A stretch of DNA of 64,000 nt from Bradyrhizobium sp. 1(2017) (lineage in GTDB: Bacteria; Pseudomonadota; Alphaproteobacteria; Rhizobiales; Xanthobacteraceae). The position numbers and the translations under genes are program-made. The stretch is taken from NCBI RefSeq assembly GCF_011602485.2, contig NZ_CP050022.2, positions 7,088,001 to 7,152,000 of the forward strand, written 5' to 3'. Below the pieces are notes generated by a model, which searched no databases, was not told where the DNA came from, and saw nothing but the letters and a program-made list of their open reading frames with translations. Positions 8,366 through 17,372 of the stretch are shown one piece after another (the first letter of the stretch is position 1; each line of letters starts with the position of its first letter).

Positions 8366-9145
8366 ATGTCCGAATCCAAGGAGCTGAGCCGGTCCGTGAA
8401 GGGCCTCACCGTTCTCGTCACCGGCGCGGCCAGCGGCATGGGACGCGCGACCGCGCGCGTGTTCGCGGCCGAAGGTGCAAATGTTGCCGTCACGGATTTC
8501 AACGAGCAAGGTGCCGAGACCGTTGCCAGACAGATCGCGGCGAGCGGCGGATCGGCGAAAGCCTGGAAGCTCGATGTCGCCGAGGCCGGCGAGATCAAGC
8601 GCGTGGTCGGCGATGTCGCTGCGCATTTCGGCGGGCTCGACATCGTCGTCAACAATGCCGGCATCTCCGTGCGTGTCGCGATCGACGATGAGGCCTATGA
8701 GGACGCATGGGCCAGGGGCCTCGCCGTGATGCTGACCGCGCATCCACGCATCATCCGCGCTGCGCTTCCTCACTTGCGCAAGTCGAAGAGCCCGCGCATC
8801 GTCAACATCGCCTCGACCGAGGCGCTCGGCGCCACCGCCTTGCACAGCCCCTATTCGGCGGCCAAGGGCGGCGTTGCGAGCCTCACCCGCTCGCTGGCGG
8901 TAGAGCTCGGCCGCGAGGGCATCACCGTCAACTGCATTTGCCCAGGGCCGATCCGCACGGCGATCACCGACCGCATTTCCGAGGAGCACAAGACCATCTA
9001 CGCCAAGCGCCGCACGGCACTCGGCCGCTACGGCGAGCCCGAGGAGGTCGCGCATATGACGCTCAGCCTCTGCCTGCCGGCCGCCTCATTCCTGACCGGC
9101 GCCGTGATCCCGGTCGACGGCGGGCTGATGGCCCGGAACGCGTGA
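8366..9145 (+). CDS. Short-chain dehydrogenase/reductase
   Basis: This is a 259-residue classical SDR with the cofactor loop TGAASGMG (about residues 19-26), 'NNAG', and catalytic Tyr-Lys in 'YSAAKGG' (near 162-166). It ends with the usual 'VDGGL'. The start at 8366 has a GAGGAA ribosome-binding site seven bases upstream; a longer reading lacks one. It is followed by the dioxygenase gene after 96 bases, in the same direction. An inverted CTTGT-N8-ACAAG sits at 8323-8340 in the divergent promoter region. The substrate is unknown. Confidence 0.9.
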   Translation: MSESKELSRSVKGLTVLVTGAASGMGRATARVFAAEGANVAVTDFNEQGAETVARQIAASGGSAKAWKLDVAEAGEIKRVVGDVAAHFGGLDIVVNNAGISVRVAIDDEAYEDAWARGLAVMLTAHPRIIRAALPHLRKSKSPRIVNIASTEALGATALHSPYSAAKGGVASLTRSLAVELGREGITVNCICPGPIRTAITDRISEEHKTIYAKRRTALGRYGEPEEVAHMTLSLCLPAASFLTGAVIPVDGGLMARNA

Positions 9146-9241
9146 GAGCCATGCGCGCGGCGCGTTGACATCGCCGAACGCGGGAGGCATTTTTTCTGCA
9201 AACAGAGCGGAGAAACCGCTCGCACATGCGGGAGAAACGCC

Positions 9242-10129
9242 ATGACGATCGCCATCCGGCAGCTTCAGAAGCATTTCGTCGGTGAGGTGTCCGGCCTCGA
9301 TTTGCGCAAACCCCTCACGGCGGAAGAGGCACGCGAGGTCGAAGCCGCCATGGACAAATACGCGGTGCTGGTCTTCCACGACCAGGACATCACCGACGAG
9401 CAGCAGATGGCGTTCGCGCTGAATTTCGGCCAACGCGAGGAGGCGCGCGGCGGCAACATCACCAAGGCCGATGAATACCGCCTCACCTCGGGCCTGAACG
9501 ACGTCTCAAACCTCGGCAAGGACGGCAAGCCGCTCGCCAGGGACAGCCGCGCCAATCTGTTCAACCTCGGCAATTGCCTGTGGCACTCCGACAGTTCGTT
9601 CCGCCCCATCCCGGCGAAATTCTCGCTGTTGTCCGCTCGCGTGGTCAATCCGAAGGGCGGCAACACCGAATTCGCCGACATGCGCGCCGGCTATGACGCG
9701 CTCGACGACGAAACCAAGGCGGAGATCGAGGATTCCGTCTGCGAGCACTCGCTGATGTATTCGCGCGGCTCGCTCGGCTTCACCGAATACACCGACGAGG
9801 AGAAGGGGATGTTCAAGCCGGTGCTGCAACGCCTGGTGCGCACCCATCCCGTCCATCGCCGCAAGTCGCTTTATCTCTCGTCGCATGCCGGCAAGATAGT
9901 CGGCATGAGTGTGCCGGAGGGCCGGCTGCTGCTGCGTGACCTCAACGAGCATGCGACGCAGCCCGAGTTCGTCTACGTTCACAAATGGAGGCTGCATGAC
10001 CTCGTGATGTGGGACAACCGCCAGACCATGCACCGCGTCCGCCGCTACGACCAGTCCCAGCCCCGCGACATGCGCCGCGCGACGGTGGCGGGCACCGAGG
10101 CAACGGTGCAGCAGCAGGCGGCGGAGTAG
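9242..10129 (+). CDS. TfdA/TauD-family Fe(II)/2-oxoglutarate dioxygenase
   Basis: This 295-residue enzyme has the iron facial triad H115-x-D117 (in 'WHSDSSF') and H264 (in 'TMHRVRRYD'), plus the C-terminal Arg cluster that binds 2-oxoglutarate. The segments 'LLSARVV', 'GGNTEFADMRA.YDAL' and 'FVYVHKW...DLVMWDNR' track 2,4-D dioxygenase TfdA closely, as I remember that protein. The family hydroxylates aryloxyacetates, taurine or related acids while decarboxylating 2-oxoglutarate. Bradyrhizobium is known to carry chromosomal tfdA-alpha homologues. The physiological substrate here is unknown. It probably works with the SDR genes just upstream. Confidence 0.88.
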   Translation: MTIAIRQLQKHFVGEVSGLDLRKPLTAEEAREVEAAMDKYAVLVFHDQDITDEQQMAFALNFGQREEARGGNITKADEYRLTSGLNDVSNLGKDGKPLARDSRANLFNLGNCLWHSDSSFRPIPAKFSLLSARVVNPKGGNTEFADMRAGYDALDDETKAEIEDSVCEHSLMYSRGSLGFTEYTDEEKGMFKPVLQRLVRTHPVHRRKSLYLSSHAGKIVGMSVPEGRLLLRDLNEHATQPEFVYVHKWRLHDLVMWDNRQTMHRVRRYDQSQPRDMRRATVAGTEATVQQQAAE

Positions 10130-10177
10130 GCGCTACTCAGCCGTCGTCCCGCCGGGTAAGGTGGACTCAATCCTCCA

Positions 10178-10318
10178 CGTCGTCCTGGACAAGCGAGCAA
10201 AGCGAGCGCCGATCCAGGACCCATTACCACCGAGCGCAGTTTGACGAGGGTTTGTTGTTACCAGCCTGCCTCAAACCACTCCCTGGGGTAATGGGTCCTG
10301 GCTTTCGCCAGGACGACG
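10178..10318. repeat. Palindromic intergenic repeat, CGTCCTGG family
   Basis: The outer arms CGTCGTCCTGG and CCAGGACGACG bound a 141-base element. The right half contains the hairpin GGGTCCTGG-ctttcg-CCAGGAC, and the left half contains the complement CCAGGACCCATTACC. The same element recurs at 29044-29170 and 43012-43132. It has no coding capacity and lies between convergent genes. Confidence 0.75.
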
Positions 10319-10367
10319 GCCGAGGGCGGAACGACAGCGGGGAGTTTTGCGACAGCGGAGGATAAGG

Positions 10368-11012
10368 CTACGCGTGCCCGGCCTCGTTGGAGAGCATGCC
10401 GGGATCGATGCCGATCTTGTGCAGGGCGCGGTTGTACTTGTCGTCGACATCGTCGCCAAAGATCAGGTCAGCGTCCGCGTCGCAATGCAGCCAGCCATTG
10501 CCCTGAATCTCGGTCTCGAGCTGGCCCGGCGCCCAGCCGGCATAGCCGAGCGCGAGGATGGCGTGCTTGGGGCCGGAGCCGTTGGCGATGGCGCGCAGGA
10601 TGTCGACGGTCGCGGTGAGGCAGACCCCGTCGTCGATCCGAAGCGTCGCGTTCTCGATGTAGAAGTCGCTGGAATGCAGCACGAAGCCGCGCCCGGTATC
10701 GACCGGACCGCCGCGCAGCACCTTCATGCTTTCGGCATTCTCCGGCAGCTTGATGTGCTCGCCCTTCTTGACGATGCCGAGCTGCATCAAGAGCTCGGGA
10801 AAGTCGATGGAGCCCGCCGGGTGATTGACGATGATGCCCATCGCGCCTTCGGCAGAATGGGCACAGAGATAGATTACCGAGCGCTCGAAACGGGGATCGC
10901 CCATCACGGGCATCGCAATCAGGAGCCGGCCGTCGAGGTAACCGGCCGAACTGGGCAGCACGGGGTTCGTGCTGCGGGTGCTATCGCCCGTCCTTTTGCC
11001 CGTAGGAGCCAT
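10368..11012 (-). CDS. YqgE/AlgH family protein
   Basis: This 214-residue protein has the YqgE/AlgH core: '[25 protein letters not shown]...GAMG.IVN', later '[18 protein letters not shown]', and a C-terminal '[16 protein letters not shown]'. AlgH-type proteins are widespread, and roles in alginate or redox-linked regulation have been proposed without a settled biochemical function. I prefer the ATG at 11012, preceded by GGAG at nine bases; a TTG at 11033 is the alternative. It is divergent from the DsbD-N domain gene at 11153. Confidence 0.9.
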   Translation of the reverse strand: MAPTGKRTGDSTRSTNPVLPSSAGYLDGRLLIAMPVMGDPRFERSVIYLCAHSAEGAMGIIVNHPAGSIDFPELLMQLGIVKKGEHIKLPENAESMKVLRGGPVDTGRGFVLHSSDFYIENATLRIDDGVCLTATVDILRAIANGSGPKHAILALGYAGWAPGQLETEIQGNGWLHCDADADLIFGDDVDDKYNRALHKIGIDPGMLSNEAGHA

Positions 11013-11152
11013 GGTGCAGCACTCCGGTTTCAATTCCTATCCTGATGTCGGGCCCGGCCGGTGTCAAATCAAGGCTTGCCCAGACCTGATTCGTTGCATC
11101 CATCACAAGCAATTCAATGGTTTGCCCCGGGGCGACCCTGTAAAGACGTGCC

Positions 11153-11992
11153 ATGTCCAGCATAGTTCCCCTGCATGCGGCGATTGGCGTCGCGACAACC
11201 TTGCTTGCGTCGTCGCTGGCAATCGCAGCCCGTGCCGACGACGCTTCGCCGTGGCAGCGCGACGGACATTCCGCGGTGCGGCTGGTGGCGGGGTCGCGCA
11301 GCGGCGCCGTCCTGCTCGGCGGTATCGCCTTCCAGCTCCAGCCGGGCTGGAAGACCTACTGGCGCTCGCCGGGCGATTCCGGCGTTCCGCCGCGGTTCGA
11401 CTTCTCGAAGTCGGACAACGTCGAGGCGGTGACGATCATGTGGCCGGCGCCGCTCAAGTTCGACGACGGCGCGGGCGGGCACTCGATCGGTTATCGCGAC
11501 CAGGTCGTGCTGCCCTTGCGCATCGTCGCGAAGGCGGCGGACAAGCCGGTGACCTTGCGCGCCGAGATCAACTACGCGGTCTGCGAAAAGCTCTGTGTTC
11601 CCGTCGAAGCCAGCGCCGAACTCGGTTTCAACAGCGTCGCCTCGACCGAGGACGCGAACTTGCGCGCAGCGCTCGACACCGTGCCCAAGCCCGCCAATAT
11701 CGGTGATCCCAATCCCCTCACCATCCGCGACGTCAAGCGTGACGGGCCCAAGAACGTGGTGGTCGACGTGGTGACGCCGGACAGCCGCAACGTCAATCTG
11801 TTCGTGGAAGGGCCGACGCCCGATTGGGCGCTGCCGATTCCCGCCCCGATCCAGCACGGCCCGCCCGACGTAAAGCGGTTTTCCTTCGAGCTCGACGGAT
11901 TGCCGCCGGGCGCCAAGGCCGATGGGGCGGCGCTGAAGTTCACGCTGGTCGGACCGGAGAAGTCGTACGAGTTTAATACGAATCTGGAGTGA
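11153..11992 (+). CDS. Exported stand-alone DsbD N-terminal-domain protein
   Basis: This 279-residue protein has a signal peptide (about residues 1-28, ending AARA-D). A single region follows that resembles the periplasmic alpha domain of DsbD/ScsB: 'G..F.L..GWKTYWRSPGD.G.PP.FD' and, later, 'YAVCEKLCVP', whose two cysteines are the expected thiol pair. The membrane and thioredoxin domains of DsbD are missing. In related proteins this domain passes electrons to periplasmic substrates, so a partner electron donor must be encoded elsewhere. It is monocistronic; the AlgH gene starts 140 bases away on the other strand. Confidence 0.82.
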   Translation: MSSIVPLHAAIGVATTLLASSLAIAARADDASPWQRDGHSAVRLVAGSRSGAVLLGGIAFQLQPGWKTYWRSPGDSGVPPRFDFSKSDNVEAVTIMWPAPLKFDDGAGGHSIGYRDQVVLPLRIVAKAADKPVTLRAEINYAVCEKLCVPVEASAELGFNSVASTEDANLRAALDTVPKPANIGDPNPLTIRDVKRDGPKNVVVDVVTPDSRNVNLFVEGPTPDWALPIPAPIQHGPPDVKRFSFELDGLPPGAKADGAALKFTLVGPEKSYEFNTNLE

Positions 11993-12207
11993 GGACGAGA
12001 CTCGTGGTTACCAGCGCGCGCTCCAACCTCTGCCAGGGGGTTGGGTTCCGGATCGGCGCGCGCTTGAGGCGGGCTTGTCCGGGACGACAGCGGGGATGGG
12101 GCGACACCGTACCCATGCAAACCCACCCAACCGAATCTTAACGAATGGTTGCTAATTCCCGGGCATGCCGCAGCATGCGGACGCCCGGGGATCTCGAATT
12201 GGCCGTG

Positions 12208-13566
12208 ATGGATGCTCAACCCGCAACGACCGGACCGGCCGGGTTGGTCGAGCGGCTGCGCGGCCGATTGACCGGCGGCTCGAGCGAGGCGTCGCTGACG
12301 CGGCGGCTGGCCGGCACCATCTTCATCATCCGCGTCATCAGCGCAGGCCTTGCCTATGTCTCGCAGGTGCTACTGGCGCGCTGGATGGGCACGTCCGATT
12401 ACGGCATCTACGTCTATGTCTGGACCTGGGTGCTGCTGCTCGGCAGCATGATGGATTTCGGCATCTCCGCTTCCGCGCAAAAGATCATTCCGGAGTATCG
12501 CGCCAGCGGCGCGCATGCGCTGCTGCGCGGCTTCCTTTCCGGCAGCCGCTGGCTGACCCTTGCCGCTTCCACGCTGGTGTCGCTCGGCCTCGCCGGCATC
12601 GTCAAGCTGCTGTCGCCCTGGATCGATCCGGCCGAGGCGCTGCCGCTCTATATCGGCTGCATGACGCTGCCGGCCTTCGTCGTCGCCAACACCCAGGATG
12701 GCATCGCGCGCTCGCACGACTGGATGCAGCTCGGCCTGATGCCGCAGTTCATCATCCGCCAGGCGCTGATCATCGGCATGACGGGCTCTGCGTTCCTGCT
12801 CGGCTACCATCTCGGCGCGGTCGCCGCGATGGTCGCGAGCGCCGGGGCGGTCTGGATCGCGATGACCGGGCAGATGGTGGTGCTGAACCGCAAGCTTGCC
12901 CACCACATCGAGCCTGGCCCCAAGGCCTATGACGTCGGCGGCTGGCTCGCCGTCTCGCTGCCGATCCTGCTGGTCGAGAGCTTCTACTTGCTGCTGTCCT
13001 ACACCGACGTGCTGGTCCTGCAGCAATTTCGTCCCTCCGACGAGGTCGGCGTTTATTTCGCGGTGGTGAAGACATTGGCGCTGGTCTCCTTCATCCATTA
13101 CGCGATGTCGGCGACCACAGCGCATCGCTTCGCCGAATACAACGCAAGCGGCGACAAGGCGCGGCTGTCGGCCTATGTGGCGCACGCCATCGGCTGGACG
13201 TTCTGGCCGTCGCTGGCAGCGACCGTCGTGCTGCTCGCGCTCGGCAAGCCGCTGCTCTGGCTGTTCGGGCCGCAATTCACCGTCGGCTACGACATCATGT
13301 TCGTCGCCGCGATCGGCCTCGTGGTGCGCTCTGCGATCGGCCCGGTCGAGCGGCTGCTCAACATGCTCGGCCAGCAGAAGCTTTGTGCGCTCGCTTATGC
13401 GCTGGCCTTCGTGATGAATCTCGTGCTCTGCATCGCGCTGGTCCCGCGCTACGGGGGACACGGCGCCGCCGCCGCGACCTCGATCTCCCTCACCTTCGAG
13501 ACCGTGCTCCTGTTCTGGATCGTGCGGCAGCGCCTCGGCCTGCACGTGCTGGCGTTTGGAAGGTAG
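12208..13566 (+). CDS. Polysaccharide/lipid-linked oligosaccharide flippase (MOP superfamily)
   Basis: This protein of about 452 residues has 12-14 predicted hydrophobic helices and the Polysacc_synt/Wzx pattern 'F..RV.S.GL.Y..QVLLARWMG..DYG.YVYVWTW'. It probably moves lipid-linked sugar units across the inner membrane for exopolysaccharide or LPS. Start codons at 12145, 12175 and 12208 are all possible, and none has a clear ribosome-binding site. I chose 12208 because conserved sequence begins soon after it. There is no glycosyltransferase cluster next to it, so the substrate cannot be inferred. Confidence 0.85.
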   Translation: MDAQPATTGPAGLVERLRGRLTGGSSEASLTRRLAGTIFIIRVISAGLAYVSQVLLARWMGTSDYGIYVYVWTWVLLLGSMMDFGISASAQKIIPEYRASGAHALLRGFLSGSRWLTLAASTLVSLGLAGIVKLLSPWIDPAEALPLYIGCMTLPAFVVANTQDGIARSHDWMQLGLMPQFIIRQALIIGMTGSAFLLGYHLGAVAAMVASAGAVWIAMTGQMVVLNRKLAHHIEPGPKAYDVGGWLAVSLPILLVESFYLLLSYTDVLVLQQFRPSDEVGVYFAVVKTLALVSFIHYAMSATTAHRFAEYNASGDKARLSAYVAHAIGWTFWPSLAATVVLLALGKPLLWLFGPQFTVGYDIMFVAAIGLVVRSAIGPVERLLNMLGQQKLCALAYALAFVMNLVLCIALVPRYGGHGAAAATSISLTFETVLLFWIVRQRLGLHVLAFGR

Positions 13567-13752
13567 CCTGTGCTGCTGCCCCGCCTCGCGGGAAGAGTGG
13601 TTTCACAAGGCACCGGCGAACAGGGAGAAATGGCTGCGTATCTCCGGCCAGCAGCATGATTTTTCTTATTTGATCCAAGCGGTTGCATGGCGGAGAAAGT
13701 TGATTCTACGTCATATTGCCCCACCCGCGAGATCAACCTAAGCTTACCTTGA

Positions 13753-14577
13753 ATGTTTGATCCACTCTACGTCGCTTCCGGATTCGGCGTCGGCCTGCTC
13801 GTCGGCATGACCGGTGTAGGCGGCGGCTCGTTGATGACGCCGCTCCTGATCCTGCTGTTCGGCGTTCATCCCTCCACGGCGGTCGGCACCGACCTGCTCT
13901 ACGCCGCCGCCACCAAGACCGGCGGCAGCCTGGTGCACGGCTGGTCGCGCAGCGTGCACTGGCCGGCGGTGCTGCGGCTTGCCTGCGGCAGCATTCCTGC
14001 GAGCGCGGTGACGCTGCTGGTGCTGTGGAAGCTCGACCTCCGAAGCGATTCCGAGCGCAGCCTGGTCAATGTGGTGTTGTGCTTCGCGCTGATCCTGACC
14101 GCGACGTCGCTGATCTTCCGCAAGTCGATCATGGAGCGTTACCGCAAGCGCCTTGAGCAGGTCGACGCGCGCACCACCGCCGTTGCGACCGTGATCACCG
14201 GGATCGTGCTCGGCGTGCTGGTGTCGATTTCATCCGTCGGCGCCGGCGCGGTCGGCGTGACCGTGCTGCTCTTGCTCTATCCCCGCCTGCCCATGGCGAC
14301 CATCGTCGGCTCCGACATCGCGCATGCCGTGCCGCTGACGCTGGTTGCCGGCATCGGACATTGGGCGCTCGGCGACGTCGATTGGGCGCTGATGGGCGTG
14401 CTGCTGTTGGGCTCGCTGCCCGGCATCATCGTCGGCAGCTTCAGCGCCACGCGCGTACCCGAGACGGTGCTGCGCCTGACGCTGGCCTGCGTGCTGTTCG
14501 TGGTCGCCGGCAAGATCATGTTTGCCGAGTTGCATTTGTCGTCCGCGTTCGTGACGGCGCTGGCCTGGGGCCATTGA
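13753..14577 (+). CDS. Sulfite exporter TauE/SafE family permease
   Basis: This 274-residue protein has about eight hydrophobic helices. The N-terminal half carries the family motif 'G.GVGLLVGMTGVGGGSLMTPLLI..FG..P..AVGTDL', and the second half carries the related 'SSVGAGAVGVTVL..LYP'. TauE/SafE permeases export sulfite, sulfoacetate or other organic anions. The sulfate-assimilation block begins about 3 kb away, which fits but does not prove a sulfur role. It is preceded by 186 bases that hold no gene. Confidence 0.87.
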   Translation: MFDPLYVASGFGVGLLVGMTGVGGGSLMTPLLILLFGVHPSTAVGTDLLYAAATKTGGSLVHGWSRSVHWPAVLRLACGSIPASAVTLLVLWKLDLRSDSERSLVNVVLCFALILTATSLIFRKSIMERYRKRLEQVDARTTAVATVITGIVLGVLVSISSVGAGAVGVTVLLLLYPRLPMATIVGSDIAHAVPLTLVAGIGHWALGDVDWALMGVLLLGSLPGIIVGSFSATRVPETVLRLTLACVLFVVAGKIMFAELHLSSAFVTALAWGH

Positions 14578-14623
14578 GGACAGGCGGCGCCGCCTCGCCT
14601 CTCCCACCGCCATCGCGGGAATT

Positions 14624-14735
14624 CGTAGGGTAGGCAAAGCGGAGCGTGCCCACCACTCCTTCTCAAGCGTGGCAAAATTTCCCAACCACGGAGAAATGGT
14701 GGGCACGGCGCTGACGCGCCTTTGCCCACCCTACG
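14624..14735. repeat. Palindromic intergenic repeat, GTAGGGTGGGC family
   Basis: Outer arms CGTAGGGTAGGCAAAG and CTTTGCCCACCCTACG bound a 112-base element with a second inner pair, GTGCCCACCA and TGGTGGGCAC. It lies between the convergent TauE/SafE and bdhA genes. Repeats with these ends are frequent in Bradyrhizobium by recollection. No gene is present. Confidence 0.75.
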
Positions 14736-14746
14736 GGATCGCGTGC

Positions 14747-15535
14747 TTACTCCGCCGTCCAGCCGCCGTCGATCGAGAGATTGGTGCCGGTGATCTGCGC
14801 GGCATCGTCGCTGCACAGAAACAGCGCGAGCGCTGCGACCTGCTCGGAAGTGACGAACTCCTTGGTCGGCTGCGCGTCGAGCAGCACGTCGTTGATGACC
14901 TGCTCGCGCGTCAGATTGCGCGCCTTCATGGTGTCGGGGATCTGCTTCTCGACCAGCGGCGTCCAGACGTAGCCGGGGCTGATGCAGTTGCAGGTGATCT
15001 TGTGGGTCGCGACTTCCAGCGCCACGGTCTTGGTCAGGCCGGCGATGCCGTGCTTGGCCGACACGTAAGCCGACTTGAAGGGTGAGGCGACGAGCGAGTG
15101 CGCCGAGGCGGTGTTGATGATGCGGCCCCAGCCCTTCTTCTTCATTCCGGGCACCGCGGCGCGGATGGCATGGAAGGCCGAGGACAGGTTGATCGCGATG
15201 ATCTGGTCCCACTTCTCGAGCGGAAACTCTTCGATCGGCGAGACGAACTGGATGCCGGCATTGTTGACGAGGACGTCGACCGAACCGAACGTCTTCTCGC
15301 CGAGCGCGATCATCCCTGCGATCTCGGCAGGCTTGGTCATGTCGGCGGGCGAGTAGATCGCCTTGACCTTGAAGTCGGACTCGATCTTGGCGCGTTCCTT
15401 TTCGATGTCCTCGGGCGAGCCGAAGCCATTGATGACGACATTGGCGCCGGCGGCGGCGAAGGCACGTGCGTAAGCCAGCCCGATGCCGCTGGTCGACCCG
15501 GTCACGACTGCGTTCTTGCCTGACAGACTACCCAT
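14747..15535 (-). CDS. bdhA: 3-Hydroxybutyrate dehydrogenase
   Basis: This 262-residue SDR has TGSTSGIG at residues 12-19, 'NNAGIQFVSPIEEFP', 'NTASAHSL' and YVSAK near 155-159. The substrate-loop sequence 'KITCNCISPGYVWTPLVEKQI' is typical of D-beta-hydroxybutyrate dehydrogenase. It interconverts 3-hydroxybutyrate and acetoacetate with NAD+ in poly-hydroxybutyrate turnover. The start at 15535 is preceded by GGAG lying inside the end of the patatin gene, one base apart, so the two are translated together. The name is fairly secure from the substrate loop. Confidence 0.9.
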   Translation of the reverse strand: MGSLSGKNAVVTGSTSGIGLAYARAFAAAGANVVINGFGSPEDIEKERAKIESDFKVKAIYSPADMTKPAEIAGMIALGEKTFGSVDVLVNNAGIQFVSPIEEFPLEKWDQIIAINLSSAFHAIRAAVPGMKKKGWGRIINTASAHSLVASPFKSAYVSAKHGIAGLTKTVALEVATHKITCNCISPGYVWTPLVEKQIPDTMKARNLTREQVINDVLLDAQPTKEFVTSEQVAALALFLCSDDAAQITGTNLSIDGGWTAE

Positions 15536-15536
15536 T

Positions 15537-16712
15537 TCATTCGCTCCTTTTTGCCGGGGGCGCGGTGACGTCCCCCGTGAGATCGTAGGCCACCATGGTC
15601 TCGCCGGATTGCGGCGTCTCGAGCCGGTCCTTGTGGCGCATCGACAGATGCACGTCGCGGACGCCGCCTTCCCAATGCTCGACCATGGCGACATGCGAGA
15701 AGTCGTAGTCCTTGGACGAAGATTCGTAGTTCTTGCTGCGATAGATCAGGTGAACCACCGTCACCGTGCTTTCGCGCGACGCCTTCGCGAGGAATTCGAC
15801 GGAAGGATCATTCTTGAGATAATCCGGCAATTTGGAAATCAGATCGCGCACGGCACGGCGGGCGTTGTGAATCTGCTTGTTCTTGTCGGTGTTCATCCGC
15901 GTGCGGCTGGAATAGCGGATGTCCTTCTCGCGCTCGGCGGCTTCCAGCAGCGAAGTCGGCAGATCGCCGCGGGCGGAAAACAGGTCGACCTGGAAGATCA
16001 GCATGTCGCGCTCGAGCTCGGTATCGAGCACGTAATCAAGCGGCGTATTGGAGGCGATGCCGCCGTCCCAATAGTGCTCGCCGTCGATCACGACGGACGG
16101 AAAGCCCGGCGGCAAGGCGCCGGACGCCATGATGTGCTCGGGGCCGATGGTCTTGCCGAGCTTCTTGAACTCGTAATTGTCGAAATATTTGAAATTGCCC
16201 GAGGTGACGCCGACGGCGCCGATCGACAGACGCGTCTTCACATCGTTGATGCGGTCGAAATCGACCAGGCGCTCCAGCGTCTTCTTCAGGGGCGCGGTGT
16301 CGTAATAGCTTTCCGCCTCGGGATGGCCCGGTGGCCACAGCGGCGCCGGCGGAACGCGCGGGACGAAGAAACCGGGCACGCCGAAGGTCGCGATCAGCGC
16401 AGCGCTCGTCGAGTTGAACAGTTCGCGGCTGTGGTCGCTCTTGCCGATCGGCTTCCACGGCACCGGCGCCGACACCATCTCCCAGAATTCCTTGAGCCGC
16501 TCGACGCGGGTGCGGCCCTCATTGCCGGCGATGATGGCGGCGTTGATGGCGCCGATCGAGATGCCGGCGACCCATTCCGGCTCGAAGCCGTAGCCGCACA
16601 GCGCCTGGAAGGCGCCGGCCTGGTACGAGCCGAGCGCGCCACCGCCCTGGAGGACCAGGACACGTTGCGCATTCGCGGGGATGCTGGCGGAGGCCGGACG
16701 ATGATCTGTCAT
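15537..16712 (-). CDS. Patatin-like phospholipase (DUF3734-containing)
   Basis: This 391-residue cytosolic serine hydrolase has the oxyanion hole GGGALG at residues 23-28, nucleophile S52 in GISIG (residues 50-54) and the dyad aspartate in 'WDGG' near residue 217. The C-terminal region after about 290 matches the DUF3734 extension common to alphaproteobacterial patatins. Such enzymes cleave acyl esters. Its coupling to bdhA suggests a role in PHB granule or short-chain hydroxyacyl metabolism, which is inference. It starts 78 bases after the CAP lipoprotein gene ends. Confidence 0.9.
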   Translation of the reverse strand: MTDHRPASASIPANAQRVLVLQGGGALGSYQAGAFQALCGYGFEPEWVAGISIGAINAAIIAGNEGRTRVERLKEFWEMVSAPVPWKPIGKSDHSRELFNSTSAALIATFGVPGFFVPRVPPAPLWPPGHPEAESYYDTAPLKKTLERLVDFDRINDVKTRLSIGAVGVTSGNFKYFDNYEFKKLGKTIGPEHIMASGALPPGFPSVVIDGEHYWDGGIASNTPLDYVLDTELERDMLIFQVDLFSARGDLPTSLLEAAEREKDIRYSSRTRMNTDKNKQIHNARRAVRDLISKLPDYLKNDPSVEFLAKASRESTVTVVHLIYRSKNYESSSKDYDFSHVAMVEHWEGGVRDVHLSMRHKDRLETPQSGETMVAYDLTGDVTAPPAKRSE

Positions 16713-16790
16713 GAGGGAACAATAGCAAAAGCCGATGCACCGTGGCGACCCTCCGCCGCGGCGTCAATGCATCCCGGGATCAAGTCTGGC

Positions 16791-17291
16791 TTATCGCTCC
16801 GTCGAGGCCAGGATCAAGGTCCAGAACACCTTGTATTTGGTGCCGGGAGCATAGCCCGCTGCGATGCCCAATTTTGTGACACCGTTCTTGAGCATGTTGG
16901 CGCGGTGGGGCGGCGAGTCGCGCCAGCCGGAAAACGCTTCCGCCAGCGTATGATAGCCGGCCGAGACATTCTCGACCGCCACCGTCGCGGGATAGCCTCC
17001 GGTGGCGAGACGCTTGGCGAGCGGCGCGCGGACGTCATGATCCATCTTGTTGGCGGCCGCCATGGCCTGGGACTGGGATTCGGCGAGCCGCATCAGGTCC
17101 GCATCGATCACGACGGTGCCGAGCCCGTTGTTCTGGCGGTATTGCGAGATCATCACGGCGGCCGCCTGCGCATCGAGCCTGGCGCCCGCCACCGCCATGT
17201 CGGTATACATGGACGGCTGCTGGACCGGCGCTTCGTTGCCGGCGCAGCCGGCCAGAAGCAAAGTGATGAGTATTGCGGCCGCAGCGCGCAT
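16791..17291 (-). CDS. CAP-domain lipoprotein
   Basis: This 166-residue protein has a lipobox LLAGC with lipidation at C16. A CAP/SCP domain follows, with 'LA..QS.AMA..NKMDH', 'VAVENVSAGY.TLAEAFSGWRDSPPHRANML' and a C-terminal 'YKVFWTLILA'. Bacterial CAP proteins are envelope proteins of mostly unknown function; some are proposed peptidoglycan or lipid binders. The start at 17291 places the signal sequence at the N terminus. It may be cotranscribed with patatin and bdhA downstream. Confidence 0.88.
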   Translation of the reverse strand: MRAAAAILITLLLAGCAGNEAPVQQPSMYTDMAVAGARLDAQAAAVMISQYRQNNGLGTVVIDADLMRLAESQSQAMAAANKMDHDVRAPLAKRLATGGYPATVAVENVSAGYHTLAEAFSGWRDSPPHRANMLKNGVTKLGIAAGYAPGTKYKVFWTLILASTER

Positions 17292-17372
17292 GAATCGGTA
17301 GCCCCCAAATGACGGGCCGTTGTTGCATACCAACCGTGGCTGAAAGGTGAATTTTGAGGAAAATCTGATCGG

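Noticed and set aside
13567..13752. A gene in the 186 bases before the TauE/SafE permease
   Set aside because: The open frames are not conserved-looking and lack ribosome-binding sites. The interval looks like a decayed repeat plus a promoter.
15483..17312. A 609-residue open frame on the plus strand across bdhA, patatin and the CAP gene
   Set aside because: The minus-strand genes have clear family motifs. This frame is an artefact of GC-rich third positions with no motif of its own.
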